A stretch of DNA of 55,663 nt, taken from assembly GCA_031264865.1 (NCBI GenBank), contig JAISDJ010000007.1:1-55663 (forward strand), given 5' to 3'. The translations under genes were made by a program, and so were the position numbers. Each line of letters opens with the position of its first letter. The stretch's first letter is position 1. The notes under the pieces were generated by a model. The model was not told the origin of the DNA and ran no database searches. It saw only the letters and a list, made by a program, of their open reading frames with translations. Below are positions 40,647 to 51,856 of this stretch, piece by piece. Source of the stretch: Tannerellaceae bacterium. GTDB taxonomy: Bacteria; Bacteroidota; Bacteroidia; Bacteroidales; Tannerellaceae.

Positions 40647-41819
40647 ATGAAACAATACAATTTTGATGAGATTATCAACCGTAAAGGGACTCATTGCATA
40701 AAAGTAGACAAGCTTGAAGAACGATTTGGAAATGCCGATCTAACACCGTTATGGGTGGCAGACATGGACTTCCGCACTCCGGATTTTATCGTTGAAGCAA
40801 TAAAAGAACGCTGTTCGCATGAGATTTTCGGATACACGTTTGCTTCCGCCGACTATTACAATCGCATTATCAACTGGGTTAAGCAGCGCTATGAGTGGGA
40901 TATCAAGCAGGAATGGATCAGTTATATCCCCGGAATTGTCAAAGGTATAGCCTTCACTATCGACTGCTTTACCCAACCCGGAGACAAGGTAATTATCCAG
41001 CCTCCCGTATACCATCCGTTTCGTATTGTACCGGAAAGCATGGGGCGCACGGTTATAAATAATCCGTTGAAACTGATAAACGGAAAATACGAGATGGATT
41101 TTGAGCAATTGGAAACTATCATAGACAACGGATGCAAATTATTTATCCTCTCCAATCCACATAATCCGGGAGGTATTGTATGGCCGAAAGACACATTAAT
41201 CCAATTGGCCGAGATATGTGCAAAACATCATATACTCATAATTTCAGATGAAATACATGCAGAAATGATCTATCCGGGATACCGGCACTATCCCTTCCCT
41301 TCTATTTCCGAAACAGCCACATCTTCCAGCATCACCTTTATGGCCCCAAGCAAAACATTTAATATAGCCGGCATCGTTACTTCCTATGCTATCATACCTA
41401 ATCCTGCCATTCGCGAACGATTCTATTCTTTTCTCGAAGCCAGAGAATTGCACGAGGGCACTATTTTCGCTTATGAAGCAACGAAAGCAGCCTATACCTA
41501 TGGAAATGAATGGCGCCAACAAATGCTCGGATACATCCTGAAAAATGTAGACTTTGTTGTCGATTTCATTGAAAAATATATACCGGAAATAAAGGTATAC
41601 CGCCCGCAAGCATCCTTTTTAATATGGTTGGACTGTAAAAAGTTAAAACTAAAACAGGAAGAGCTTGTTTCAGTATTCTTAAAAGCCGGATTAGCACTGA
41701 ATGACGGAGCCATGTTCGGTCCCGGAGGCGAAGGGCATATGCGTATGAATATAGGCTGTCCACGCTCCACCGTAGAGCAATCGCTGAACGCATTAAAAAG
41801 AGCCCTAGATGAAAAATAA
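40647..41819 (+). CDS. MalY/PatB family pyridoxal-phosphate-dependent C-S lyase/aminotransferase
   Basis: 390 aa; PLWVADMDFRTPDFI, LSNPHNPGG, SDEIHAEMIYPG, PSKTFNIAG. Confidence 0.93.
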   Translation: MKQYNFDEIINRKGTHCIKVDKLEERFGNADLTPLWVADMDFRTPDFIVEAIKERCSHEIFGYTFASADYYNRIINWVKQRYEWDIKQEWISYIPGIVKGIAFTIDCFTQPGDKVIIQPPVYHPFRIVPESMGRTVINNPLKLINGKYEMDFEQLETIIDNGCKLFILSNPHNPGGIVWPKDTLIQLAEICAKHHILIISDEIHAEMIYPGYRHYPFPSISETATSSSITFMAPSKTFNIAGIVTSYAIIPNPAIRERFYSFLEARELHEGTIFAYEATKAAYTYGNEWRQQMLGYILKNVDFVVDFIEKYIPEIKVYRPQASFLIWLDCKKLKLKQEELVSVFLKAGLALNDGAMFGPGGEGHMRMNIGCPRSTVEQSLNALKRALDEK

Positions 41820-41864
41820 TATGTATCTTTGCAGGATTATGCATTTATAAATATCAAATTAAAC

Positions 41865-42419
41865 ATGAGAATAGCAACGAATAAGTTCGTATCGGTTACT
41901 TACGACCTGAACGTGGGAGAAGGCGAAGAACGGGAATTAATGGAAAGAGCAACAGCCGAAGCTCCTTTACGTTTTATTTTTGGAACAGGCACGATGCTTC
42001 CTGCTTTCGAAGACGCATTAAAAGGGCTTGAAGTAGGTAGTACGTTCGACTTCACGATTTCTCCGGCCGACGGATATGGTGAGTATAATGAAGAACATAT
42101 TATGGAACTTCCGAAAAGTATTTTTGAAATTGACGGTAAGTTCGACTCAGATATGATTAAAGAAGGAAATACCGTCCCTATGATGGATGCCGACGGCAAC
42201 AGATTGAATGGTTCAGTAGAAGAAATTAAAGAAGATGTTGTTGTTATGAACTTCAATCATCCTTTAGCCGGAGAAACACTTCACTTTACAGGCGAAGTGA
42301 TTGACGTACACGACCCTACAGCCGAAGAAATAGCAGCGATATCGTCTGGCGGATGCAACTGCGGATGCGGAGATGATGATTGCAGTAGTGGTGGTTGCAA
42401 TGGTTGCGGACATCATTAA
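41865..42419 (+). CDS. FKBP-type peptidyl-prolyl isomerase, SlyD-like
   Basis: VTYDLNVGEGEERE...FIFGTGTMLPAFEDALKGLEVGSTFDFTISPADGYGEYNEE; Cys/His-rich tail GGCNCGCGDDDCSSGGCNGCGHH. Confidence 0.92.
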   Translation: MRIATNKFVSVTYDLNVGEGEERELMERATAEAPLRFIFGTGTMLPAFEDALKGLEVGSTFDFTISPADGYGEYNEEHIMELPKSIFEIDGKFDSDMIKEGNTVPMMDADGNRLNGSVEEIKEDVVVMNFNHPLAGETLHFTGEVIDVHDPTAEEIAAISSGGCNCGCGDDDCSSGGCNGCGHH

Positions 42420-42422
42420 GCG

Positions 42423-43493
42423 GTGAATACTTTTGGAACTATATTCAGGCTAACGTCATTCGGCGAATCGCATGGCCTTGGCGTAGGAGGTGTGATAGAT
42501 GGTTGTCCTGCCGGAATTGAGTTGGATATGGAATTTATCCAACAAGAATTGAACCGACGGAAACCCGGACAATCAAAAGTCACTACTCCTCGTAAAGAGA
42601 ATGACGAAGTTCAATTTTTATCCGGAATATACGAAGGTAAAACTACCGGTACACCAATAGGTTTTATCATATGGAATAAAAACCAACATTCTTCCGATTA
42701 CGACAACATGAAGGATGTATACCGCCCTTCACATGCCGATTATACCTATCATAAAAAATACGGCATTCGCGACCCACGAGGCGGAGGACGTTCATCTGCA
42801 CGCGAAACAATTGCCCGGTGTGTAGCCGGGGCTATCGCCAAATTAGCTCTTCGGCCATATAATATCTCCATACAGGCATATACTTCGCAAATAGGTTCTG
42901 TCAAATTAGAAGGAACATACAAGGATTATGATCTGAGCTTCACCGAAGAAAGCCTTGTCCGTTGTCCGGATCCTGCTAAAGCAGAGGAAATGGAACAACT
43001 TATCATGGAAATAAAAGGACAAGGCGATACCATCGGAGGTATTATTACTTGTGTAGCCAAAGGAGTGCCGGCAGGATTAGGCGAACCCGTTTTCGGGAAA
43101 CTGCATGCAGCTTTAGGTCATGCTATGCTTACGATTAATGCAGTAAAAGGATTTGAATACGGAGATGGTTTCGACGCCCCTCTTTACCGTGGCTCTGAAC
43201 GGAACGACCGTTTTTTCAATGATCGGGGACGTATTAATACCCGTACGAATCATTCGGGGGGAATACAAGGAGGCATTTCAAACGGACAGGATATCTATTT
43301 CCGGGTAGCTTTCAAATCGGTTGCTACCATCCTGATGGAGCAAGAAACCGTTACAACAGAAGGAGAAGATACACTTTTAACAGCGCGTGGCCGGCACGAT
43401 GCTTGTGTTATTCCTCGTGCCGTCCCTATTGTAGAAGCCATGACTGCCATGACTTTATTAGATTATTTACTGTTGCATAAGAATAAGAGCTAA
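42423..43493 (+). CDS. aroC: Chorismate synthase (GTG start)
   Basis: [50 protein letters not shown]. Confidence 0.97.
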   Translation: MNTFGTIFRLTSFGESHGLGVGGVIDGCPAGIELDMEFIQQELNRRKPGQSKVTTPRKENDEVQFLSGIYEGKTTGTPIGFIIWNKNQHSSDYDNMKDVYRPSHADYTYHKKYGIRDPRGGGRSSARETIARCVAGAIAKLALRPYNISIQAYTSQIGSVKLEGTYKDYDLSFTEESLVRCPDPAKAEEMEQLIMEIKGQGDTIGGIITCVAKGVPAGLGEPVFGKLHAALGHAMLTINAVKGFEYGDGFDAPLYRGSERNDRFFNDRGRINTRTNHSGGIQGGISNGQDIYFRVAFKSVATILMEQETVTTEGEDTLLTARGRHDACVIPRAVPIVEAMTAMTLLDYLLLHKNKS

Positions 43494-43629
43494 TCATACA
43501 TTCACTTTTTTTCGAATGTTTTCAACATTTTTTGCTACTTATCAACAGGTAGGGTATAGTTTTACATCTTTTAGATTGTGTATATTCATTTAATGTTTAG
43601 TTTTGTGCGAGAATTAGTATAGATGAAAT

Positions 43630-44394
43630 ATGGGAAAAATTATTGCAATAGCAAATCAAAAAGGCGGAGTCGGAAAAACAACTACTACAATTAACTTAGC
43701 CGCTTCATTAGCCGTTCTTGAAAAAAAAGTATTAGTAGTGGATGCCGACCCACAAGCAAATGCATCATCAGGGCTTAGTATAGATATTCGCAATGTAAAC
43801 CTTTCTATTTATGAATGTTTGGTGAATGGCGATGATGCCAAACAAGCAATCGTTCCAACAGAAGTCGATGGACTTGAGATTATCCCGTCTCACATAGATT
43901 TAGTAGGCGCCGAAATAGAGATGTTGAATTTGGAAAACAGGGAACAAATCATGAAGCATGTATTACTTCCCCTGAAAGATATGTATGATTACATATTGAT
44001 AGACTGTTCGCCGTCTTTAGGTCTTATCACCGTTAATGCACTAACTGCCGCCGATTCTGTTATGATTCCGGTACAATGCGAATATTTTGCATTGGAAGGT
44101 ATCAGCAAATTGTTAAATACAACAAAAATAATCAAATCCAGATTGAATCCGGCATTAGAAATAGAAGGTTTCTTGCTTACCATGTACGATTCGCGCCTTC
44201 GTTTGGCAAACCAGATATACGAAGAAGTAAAGCGTCCGTTTAAAGACCTGGTATTTACAACCGTTATCCAACGTAATATTAAACTAAGCGAAGCTTCCAG
44301 CTATGGAAAACCGGCCATATTGTATGATGCGGAATCCAAAGGTTCGGAAAACCATATGCAATTAGCTAAAGAACTAATCGAAAAGAATAACTAA
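43630..44394 (+). CDS. parA: Chromosome partitioning ATPase ParA/Soj
   Basis: AIANQKGGVGKTTTTINLAASLA; VDADPQANASSGL. Confidence 0.96.
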   Translation: MGKIIAIANQKGGVGKTTTTINLAASLAVLEKKVLVVDADPQANASSGLSIDIRNVNLSIYECLVNGDDAKQAIVPTEVDGLEIIPSHIDLVGAEIEMLNLENREQIMKHVLLPLKDMYDYILIDCSPSLGLITVNALTAADSVMIPVQCEYFALEGISKLLNTTKIIKSRLNPALEIEGFLLTMYDSRLRLANQIYEEVKRPFKDLVFTTVIQRNIKLSEASSYGKPAILYDAESKGSENHMQLAKELIEKNN

Positions 44395-44396
44395 TT

Positions 44397-45314
44397 ATGG
44401 ACGTTAAAAAGTCTCCGACAGCAAGTAAAAAGCCTGCGCTAGGTCGTGGATTAGATGTACTTATCAAGATGGATGAAGTAAAAACCGGTGGTTCGTCGTC
44501 TATAAATGAAATCGCGTTAAGCAAAATCCAGCCGAATCCGGACCAGCCTCGTTCTGTGTTCGAAGAAGAAACACTTGAAGAACTTTCCGCATCTATCCGT
44601 GCCTTAGGAATTATCCAACCTATTACGTTAAAAGAAGTTTCTCCTGATAACTATATGATTATTTCAGGAGAGCGGCGTTATCGCGCCGCAATAAGGGCCG
44701 GACTAAAAAGTATCCCGGCTTATGTGAAAACAGCAGCTGACGAAAATGTTGTTGAAATGGCGCTGATCGAGAATATACAGCGTGAAGACCTGAACTCCAT
44801 AGAAATTGCATTGGCCTATCAGAAACTAATCGACAACTACGGACTAACACAGGAAAAATTAAGTGAACGCGTAGGCAAAAAACGAACAACCATTGCCAAC
44901 TATCTACGGTTATTAAAGCTACCTGCCGAAATCCAGATGAGTTTGAAAGACAAGAAAATTGATATGGGGCATGCCCGTGCATTAATTCCTGTAGAAGACC
45001 CGGAAGTCCAGTTAGCTCTTTATGAACAGATCATGTCCGACGGACTTTCCGTAAGGATGGTAGAAGATATGGTTCGCAGAGTAGCTGCCGGAGAAGAATT
45101 ATCGCAAAAAAAAGACAAAGAAAAAAGCAATAAAGACGGACGGAAATCAACGCCGCCTGAAGAATATAAGATGTTGAAAGACCATTTATCTCGTTTCTTT
45201 AACACGAAAGTGCAGTTGAGTTATAATGAGAATGGAAAAGGGAAAATCAGTATCCCTTTTCATTCGGAAGAAGATCTGGAACGGCTAATCGGCCTGTTTG
45301 ATAAGTTGAAATAA
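44397..45314 (+). CDS. parB: ParB/RepB/Spo0J family partition protein
   Basis: IQPNPDQPRSVFEEETLEEL; ISGERRYRAAIRAGL; ENIQREDLNSIEIALAY. Confidence 0.96.
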   Translation: MDVKKSPTASKKPALGRGLDVLIKMDEVKTGGSSSINEIALSKIQPNPDQPRSVFEEETLEELSASIRALGIIQPITLKEVSPDNYMIISGERRYRAAIRAGLKSIPAYVKTAADENVVEMALIENIQREDLNSIEIALAYQKLIDNYGLTQEKLSERVGKKRTTIANYLRLLKLPAEIQMSLKDKKIDMGHARALIPVEDPEVQLALYEQIMSDGLSVRMVEDMVRRVAAGEELSQKKDKEKSNKDGRKSTPPEEYKMLKDHLSRFFNTKVQLSYNENGKGKISIPFHSEEDLERLIGLFDKLK

Positions 45315-45324
45315 ACGATGACGA

Positions 45325-46068
45325 ATGGGGCAAATAATCAAAACAAGTAGCGCCATATTATTCGCTATATGGTTATTATGCCTTCCGTTGAAAGGAAATG
45401 CACAAGAGTTCATTGAAGGATTTGATACCGATACTACTATTGTTACAGCGCCGGATTCATTAACCCTTGCGGTGTTATCAGTTGCCGACTCAGGTGTTGT
45501 TTTTATACCGGAAGTGCCCAAAGCGGCATTTAAACCGAATCCTAATAAAGCTATCTTGTTGGGGTTAATTCCCGGTATGGGGCAGATATACAACCGGAAA
45601 TATTGGAAATTGCCTCTTGTCTATGGTGGTTTTATGGGATTTATGTATGCCATTACCTGGAACAACAAAAATTACCAGGATTATTGGAACGGATATAAAG
45701 GCATTATGCATGATGCCGAGGCATATAAAATTGCATTAGAAGCGGCAGAAGGAGGAGAAGTAGACTTTACTTTCAATAAAGATTGGACGGAATTCTATCC
45801 TAGTGTAGATCCGAAAAGCGCTGTGTTTGATTCCGGAAGGCAAAATCTCTTGAAATCAAGAAAAGATTACTTTCGCCGGTATAGAGACTTAAGTATCATT
45901 CTTTCCATTGGTTTTTATGCCATCACATTAATTGATGCATATGTAGACGCACAATTGTTTGATTTTGATATATCACCGGACTTGTCTATGCGGGTAGAGC
46001 CGGTTTTCGCACCGCAAACCCGTTATAGTCCGCGGAATATTGGTTTGAATTGTAGTATAACATTCTAA
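45325..46068 (+). CDS. DUF5683 domain-containing membrane protein
   Basis: AAFKPNPNKAILLGLIPGMGQIYNRKYWKLPLVYGG; downstream of parB as in other Bacteroidales. Confidence 0.85.
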   Translation: MGQIIKTSSAILFAIWLLCLPLKGNAQEFIEGFDTDTTIVTAPDSLTLAVLSVADSGVVFIPEVPKAAFKPNPNKAILLGLIPGMGQIYNRKYWKLPLVYGGFMGFMYAITWNNKNYQDYWNGYKGIMHDAEAYKIALEAAEGGEVDFTFNKDWTEFYPSVDPKSAVFDSGRQNLLKSRKDYFRRYRDLSIILSIGFYAITLIDAYVDAQLFDFDISPDLSMRVEPVFAPQTRYSPRNIGLNCSITF

Positions 46069-46072
46069 TAAC

Positions 46073-47620
46073 ATGAACAGACATTTACACATTTTATTTT
46101 GCATCCTTGGTTTCTGTTTGTCTGCAAATGCACAGCAAGAAACCTCCGGAGAGCAGAATTATTCCGTATTATCAACTGATGCACTTTCCGAAGATATCGG
46201 GATGATTCCTGAAAGCTTAGATGCCAATGTAGATAGCTTGTTAGAATCATGGCATGTAAAGTATTTCTCCAAAACAGACGATTATTGTCATGACGACGAA
46301 AACAATGTTTACTTCACTGATGAAGTAATACGTGGTCGCTTGGAAAGATTGCCTCATATTATCCCTATGACATTCAACAACATTGTACGCAACAGTATCA
46401 ATCTTTATACCGAACGCCGGCGCAGTTTGGTTCGGTATATGCTGGGGATGGCTGATTATTATTTCCCTTTGATTGAACAAATATTAGACGAGCATAACCT
46501 TCCCCTCGAATTAAAATACCTGGCTATTGTAGAAAGCGCCCTGAATCCAACAGCTATCTCAAGAGTCGGCGCTTCCGGTTTTTGGCAATTTATGCTACCT
46601 ACAGGTAAAAGTTATGGCTTGGAGATAAATAGTTTAGTAGATGAACGACGCGACCCTGTAAAAGCAACCTATGCCGCTTGCCGTTATTTCAAAGATATGT
46701 ATGACATCTATCAGGATTGGCATTTGGTTTTAGCGTCTTATAATTGCGGGCCGGGGAATGTTAATAAAGCGATTCGGAGAGCCGGCGGAAAAATGGATTT
46801 TTGGCAGATTTATCAATATCTTCCTCGTGAAACCCGTTCGTATGTACCTTTATTTATTGCTGCAAATTATGTAATGAATTATTATTGCGACCATAATATC
46901 TGTCCGGTACAAACCAATCTTCCCTTGTCAACAGATACCATCATGGTGACCCGTATGCTCCATTTACAGCAGGTCGCTGATCTTACTCAAATGGATATAG
47001 AACAAATACGAGCCCTTAACCCGCAATACAAACGGGATATCATCCCAGGTAACGTCAAACCATCCGTATTAAAGCTACCGACAGCAAAATCTTTTGCTTA
47101 TGTAGACAAAGAAGACACCATTTATACGCATCGGGTTGAAGAGTTGTTAGCGAATACGCTTTACGATGCTAATAATTATCTGAAAGGTTCTACACGCGAA
47201 CAGATCATCCACGTAGCAAAAGCTGGTGAAAATCTTTTTACCATAGCAGATAAATATGGTGTAACAGCACGTGAAATCCGTAATTGGAACGGATTAGGTT
47301 CCAACCGGGTAGTATCAGGCAAACGATTGAAGTTATATGTTAATAACGGAGGTGTAGCTTTTGCTTCAAACAACACGGCTAAACAAGTAAATACCCAACA
47401 GACGGTGGTTGCTTCTTCTACTTCTAAAACAACGACAACTGCATCTCCCCAGATATCTGCAAATAACGGGCATGTTACTTATAAAGTAAAATCAGGCGAT
47501 TCACTCTATTCTATTGCCAAACAATATCCGGGTGTTTCGGCTTCAACATTACAGAAAGCCAATAATCTTCCAAATTCAAATATCCGGCCCGGACAAATTT
47601 TAAAAATCCCCACAGGATAA
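46073..47620 (+). CDS. Lytic transglycosylase with two C-terminal LysM domains
   Basis: ESALNPTAISRVGASGFWQFMLPTGKSYGLEI (SLT); HVAKAGENLFTIADKYGV and YKVKSGDSLYSIAKQYPGV (LysM). Confidence 0.94.
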   Translation: MNRHLHILFCILGFCLSANAQQETSGEQNYSVLSTDALSEDIGMIPESLDANVDSLLESWHVKYFSKTDDYCHDDENNVYFTDEVIRGRLERLPHIIPMTFNNIVRNSINLYTERRRSLVRYMLGMADYYFPLIEQILDEHNLPLELKYLAIVESALNPTAISRVGASGFWQFMLPTGKSYGLEINSLVDERRDPVKATYAACRYFKDMYDIYQDWHLVLASYNCGPGNVNKAIRRAGGKMDFWQIYQYLPRETRSYVPLFIAANYVMNYYCDHNICPVQTNLPLSTDTIMVTRMLHLQQVADLTQMDIEQIRALNPQYKRDIIPGNVKPSVLKLPTAKSFAYVDKEDTIYTHRVEELLANTLYDANNYLKGSTREQIIHVAKAGENLFTIADKYGVTAREIRNWNGLGSNRVVSGKRLKLYVNNGGVAFASNNTAKQVNTQQTVVASSTSKTTTTASPQISANNGHVTYKVKSGDSLYSIAKQYPGVSASTLQKANNLPNSNIRPGQILKIPTG

Positions 47621-47735
47621 AAAACCATCCATTTTCCGGGTATTCTGTTTGCTCAAAGAATCGTTTCTTTGCGAACATATACAAATATTTAATATATTTG
47701 CTTCTTTACACAAAATATGAGAGGAGACGCTTTTT

Positions 47736-49976
47736 ATGAGCAATGTAGCAGAACAAATAAAGTCCGACGAGCAAATGATTCAAGAAGTATTCGATGCTCT
47801 GTTAAACGATTATGTCCATTCGAATCACCGGCGTAAAATAGAGAAGATAACAAAAGCGTTCCTCTTTGCGAAACAAGCGCATGCTGATGCCAGGCGTCGT
47901 TCGGGAGAACCTTACATCATGCATCCTTTAGCTGTCGCTCGTATTGTATGTAGCGAGATGGGGTTAGGCTCTACTTCTATTTGTTCGGCTTTATTACATG
48001 ATGTAGTGGAAGACTGCGATTACACGGTTGATGACATAAAAAACATGTTTGGTGAAAAAATCGCCCAGATCGTAGACGGACTTACTAAAATATCAGGAGG
48101 TATATTTGGAGAACAGGCATCAGCGCAAGCTGAGAATTTCCGAAGGCTCCTCCTTACGATGAACAGTGATATTCGTGTTGTTTTAATCAAGATTGCTGAT
48201 CGCTTGCACAATATGCGTACATTAGGTTCTATGCTTCCGGCTAAACAATTCAAAATTGCAGGAGAAACAATCTATCTTTATGCGCCTTTGGCACATCGTT
48301 TAGGCCTGTTTACTATAAAAACCGAATTAGAGGACCTTAGTTTTAAATACGAACATCCGAAAGAGTACGAATCGATACACAATAAATTAAAAGCTACGGA
48401 GGAAGAACGCAATACTCTCTTTGAGCATTTCGCAGAACCTGTACGTGTCAAATTGGATAAAATGGGGCTTACCTATGAAATGCGCGCCCGCGTTAAATCC
48501 GCTTATTCCATATGGAATAAAATCCAAAGTAAAGACATTACTTTTGAAGATGTATATGATTTATTTGCTGTACGCATCATCTTTGAACCGGTACCCAATA
48601 TAGATGAGAAAAATCTTTGTTGGGATATTTACTCTGCTATTACTGACATATATCGTATCAAGCCTGATAGGATACGAGATTGGGTAAGCCGTCCCAAAGC
48701 AAACGGATATCAAGCACTACACCTTACAGTAATGGGCCCCGATGGGCAATGGATCGAGATTCAAATCCGCAGCCAACGTATGGACGAAGTGGCGGAAAAA
48801 GGATTTGCCGCCCACTGGAAATATAAAGGAGACAACATAGAAGAAGATACCGAATTAGGTAAATGGTTACAGACTATCAAAGAAATATTGGACAATCCCG
48901 ATCCGAATGCACTGGATTTTCTTGATACGATCAAGATGAACCTGTATACTTCCGAAATATTTGTATTCACCCCTAAAGGCGAATTTAAGACGCTCCCACA
49001 AGGGGCTACCGCCCTAGATTTCGCCTATGCAATTCATACCAACGTAGGAAATATGTGCATTGGAGCTAAAGTAAACCATAAACTAACACCTCTTAGTCAT
49101 CGTTTATCAAGCGGAGATCAAGTAGAAATACTCACATCCCGCTCGCAAACACCACAAGCAGAATGGTTACATTTTGTAACTACAGCAAAAGCACGTACTA
49201 AAATAGAAGCTGCGCTTCGGAAGATTAAAAGAGAGGGAGCAAAGAAAGGAGAAGAAAAAGTTACTTCTGCTTTTTTAAAAGCAGAAATAGAACCGGATAC
49301 TACAAGTATGGATAAACTGGCCATATTTTTCGGTTTTCCTAAACGGGAAGATTTCTTCTATTCTGTAGAGAAAGGGAATGTAATATTGCCCGAAAACTTA
49401 AAGAAACTGCTCAAAGACAAAAGTCAGGATAAAACCATGTGGAATCAGTTGATAGCTGTTCTGCCAATGGGTTCTAAAAAGAAAAAACCACAGGAAGTAA
49501 CAGAGAAACCCAAAATTGATAAGAGTAAACCATATATATTAACCGAACAGGCTTTCGAACATAATTATATTGTAGCCAAATGTTGTAATCCTATTCCCGG
49601 CGACGATGCTCTCGGTTTTATCAACGATGATGGTGACGTAGTTGTTCACAAACGCTCCTGTCCTATGGCAACACGGCTGAAAAGCAGTTTTGGCGAACGG
49701 ATTGTTTCTACCGAATGGAGTAGTCATAAAAACACATCTTTTGATGCCACGCTCGAAGTACAGGGAATTGATTCTTTAGGCGTACTAAATACAATTACTC
49801 AAATCATATCCAATGACTTTAATGTAAACATACAACGTCTCTTAATTGAAGCCAAAGATGGAGTATTCGAAGGCAAGATAAAGTTAAAGGTACATAATGT
49901 AGAAGATATTCAACACCTGTGCTTAACTCTTTCCAAAATTAAGAACATTAAATCCATTGGACGTGTAGCCGATTAA
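47736..49976 (+). CDS. RelA/SpoT bifunctional (p)ppGpp synthetase/hydrolase
   Basis: 746 aa; HD domain ALLHDVVEDCDYT; synthetase RPKANGYQALHLTV; TGS and ACT domains. TATATTTG box at 47693-47700. Confidence 0.95.
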   Translation: MSNVAEQIKSDEQMIQEVFDALLNDYVHSNHRRKIEKITKAFLFAKQAHADARRRSGEPYIMHPLAVARIVCSEMGLGSTSICSALLHDVVEDCDYTVDDIKNMFGEKIAQIVDGLTKISGGIFGEQASAQAENFRRLLLTMNSDIRVVLIKIADRLHNMRTLGSMLPAKQFKIAGETIYLYAPLAHRLGLFTIKTELEDLSFKYEHPKEYESIHNKLKATEEERNTLFEHFAEPVRVKLDKMGLTYEMRARVKSAYSIWNKIQSKDITFEDVYDLFAVRIIFEPVPNIDEKNLCWDIYSAITDIYRIKPDRIRDWVSRPKANGYQALHLTVMGPDGQWIEIQIRSQRMDEVAEKGFAAHWKYKGDNIEEDTELGKWLQTIKEILDNPDPNALDFLDTIKMNLYTSEIFVFTPKGEFKTLPQGATALDFAYAIHTNVGNMCIGAKVNHKLTPLSHRLSSGDQVEILTSRSQTPQAEWLHFVTTAKARTKIEAALRKIKREGAKKGEEKVTSAFLKAEIEPDTTSMDKLAIFFGFPKREDFFYSVEKGNVILPENLKKLLKDKSQDKTMWNQLIAVLPMGSKKKKPQEVTEKPKIDKSKPYILTEQAFEHNYIVAKCCNPIPGDDALGFINDDGDVVVHKRSCPMATRLKSSFGERIVSTEWSSHKNTSFDATLEVQGIDSLGVLNTITQIISNDFNVNIQRLLIEAKDGVFEGKIKLKVHNVEDIQHLCLTLSKIKNIKSIGRVAD

Positions 49977-50350
49977 AAAGGCAAATCATCTGTTGGATTG
50001 GGAGACGGAAAATCCGGAGCGGAAGATATCGGAGCGGCCGCAGGCGCGAAATTGTCCGGTGTAGCAGCAGGAATCCCCATATTTGCACGTTCTACTTTCC
50101 ATGCGTTAATATTCGTAAACCAGCGTCCGTTATATTCACGGCTATCTATATCAAAATAAACAGTTAAATCTTCCCCTGCCTGAATAGCTGCTTGTTCAAT
50201 CTTATCATTCCCAAATAGTTGAAAACATACTTTCTTTGGATATTGGTCATACGTTTCCAATACATATTCCTTTTTTTTCCATTCGTTTCCGGTTTTGCTT
50301 ACACCTCCCTGTTCCGGTAATACGGCGATAATTTTTCCTGTAATTTCCAT
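49973..50350 (-). CDS. DUF3127 domain-containing (SSB-like) protein
   Basis: MEITGKIIAVLPEQGGVSKTGNEWKKKEYVLETYDQYPKKVCFQLFGNDKI; C-term DDLPF. Confidence 0.88.
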   Translation of the reverse strand: MEITGKIIAVLPEQGGVSKTGNEWKKKEYVLETYDQYPKKVCFQLFGNDKIEQAAIQAGEDLTVYFDIDSREYNGRWFTNINAWKVERANMGIPAATPDNFAPAAAPISSAPDFPSPNPTDDLPF

Positions 50351-50402
50351 TTCTTTTAATTATTATTAATCCGCTACAAAGATAATTTTTTCTCACAAAA
50401 TA

Positions 50403-50759
50403 TCATTCAACCGGGTCTATCGCATCAAATGCATCTTTTAATGAGAGTAACTCTTCTTTAATCTTTTTTAGTTTGTGGACAATTTCTTCTTCACGGACCG
50501 TATTTTCTTTATTCTCTTTCAATTTCTGCCGGGCGCCAGACAAAGTCATTCCTTTTTCTTTCACCAAATAATGAACAAGCCTGACAGACTCAATATCTTC
50601 TTTTTTATAAAAACGGATACCTCTGTCATTTGTCTTGGGACGAATAAAATCGAACTCTTTTTCCCAAAACCGCAAAGTCGATTCATTTAGTCCAAACATT
50701 TTAGCTACCTCTCCGATAGAGAAATAGATTTTTAAATCTTTGTTTTTTTTTGAATCCAC
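50403..50759 (-). CDS. MerR family transcriptional regulator
   Basis: YFSIGEVAKMFGLNESTLRFWEKEFDFIRPKTNDRGIRFYKKEDIE. Confidence 0.92.
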   Translation of the reverse strand: MDSKKNKDLKIYFSIGEVAKMFGLNESTLRFWEKEFDFIRPKTNDRGIRFYKKEDIESVRLVHYLVKEKGMTLSGARQKLKENKENTVREEEIVHKLKKIKEELLSLKDAFDAIDPVE

Positions 50760-50772
50760 AACAAAAAGAAGA

Positions 50773-51756
50773 TTAATCCATTACCTGCCCGTGATTTTCT
50801 GCAATCTGGATCATATGGTCGTATTCTTCGGGCGTAAGGTCCATAAAATAATATTTGGAAGGACTATCACGTCTTCCATGCACAATCACTTCATAATGTA
50901 AATGCGGACCTGTTGATTTTCCGGTGCTTCCTACAAGTCCGATGACTTCACCGCGAGTCACTTTCTGTCCGACACGCGCCTTGAATGCACTCATGTGTCC
51001 GTATAAAGTCACATAACCAAACCCATGGTCTACCATAACGCAATTACCATAGTCTTGTTTCCATCCGGAGAATGTAACTACACCATTACCCGTAGCATAA
51101 ATCTCCGTCCCTATATTAGCGGCAAAGTCCATACCTCCATGAAAACGAGGCGTACGATAAATAGGGTCAATACGCATACCATAACCGGAAGCCGTATGCT
51201 TAAGGTCTTTATTCGCCAGGGGTTGAATGGCAGGAATACACTTTGCGCGCTCTTCCTGTGTTTTTCCTATATTTACTAATTCTTCCAACGAATTGGATTG
51301 CACATACAACTGCTTGGTAATCATATCCATTTTCTGCGTGGTTGCAACTACCAAATCGGAATTAGGGAGACTCATCAGGTATTCATACCGATTGGCTCCA
51401 CCAAAGCCTAACTTCCGGATAGATTCCGGTATCGACGTCGCCTGGAAGATAGCGCGATATAAATTTTCATCACGTTGCTGAATATCGTTTAATATATCAA
51501 AAGCATTATTCAGCCGCAATGACAATACTTCATATTGCGTCTGGAGCAACTTGTTTTCTTTCCGCAATTGCGATTCCGTCGGAGATTCAAAGAAACGCAT
51601 CATGACAAAAAAGATGATCAACCCTACAATAATACCTGTACTTAAATGACGGATAATGGTAAAGATACGGTCTTTTGTCGATGGATAAACACGTTCGTAA
51701 CTAAGCGTATTAGGATCGTATAAGTAGTATGATTTGCGTGTTCTATGAAGTTCCAT
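50773..51756 (-). CDS. M23 family metallopeptidase (LytM)
   Basis: RFHGGMDFAANIGTEIYATGNGVVTFSGW; GKSTGPHLHYEVIVHG. Confidence 0.94.
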   Translation of the reverse strand: MELHRTRKSYYLYDPNTLSYERVYPSTKDRIFTIIRHLSTGIIVGLIIFFVMMRFFESPTESQLRKENKLLQTQYEVLSLRLNNAFDILNDIQQRDENLYRAIFQATSIPESIRKLGFGGANRYEYLMSLPNSDLVVATTQKMDMITKQLYVQSNSLEELVNIGKTQEERAKCIPAIQPLANKDLKHTASGYGMRIDPIYRTPRFHGGMDFAANIGTEIYATGNGVVTFSGWKQDYGNCVMVDHGFGYVTLYGHMSAFKARVGQKVTRGEVIGLVGSTGKSTGPHLHYEVIVHGRRDSPSKYYFMDLTPEEYDHMIQIAENHGQVMD

Positions 51757-51856
51757 TGAATATTTTGTAATGATAATAGTCGCAAAAATAATAATTTACA
51801 GTATTTTTGCAAACCGTTTTTCGGATTATTAACGAGTAATACAATTTATCATAATT

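Noticed and set aside
43630-45314. parA/parB as evidence for an integrated plasmid
   Set aside because: The linkage parA-parB-DUF5683-lytic transglycosylase-relA is an ordinary chromosomal arrangement in Bacteroidales.
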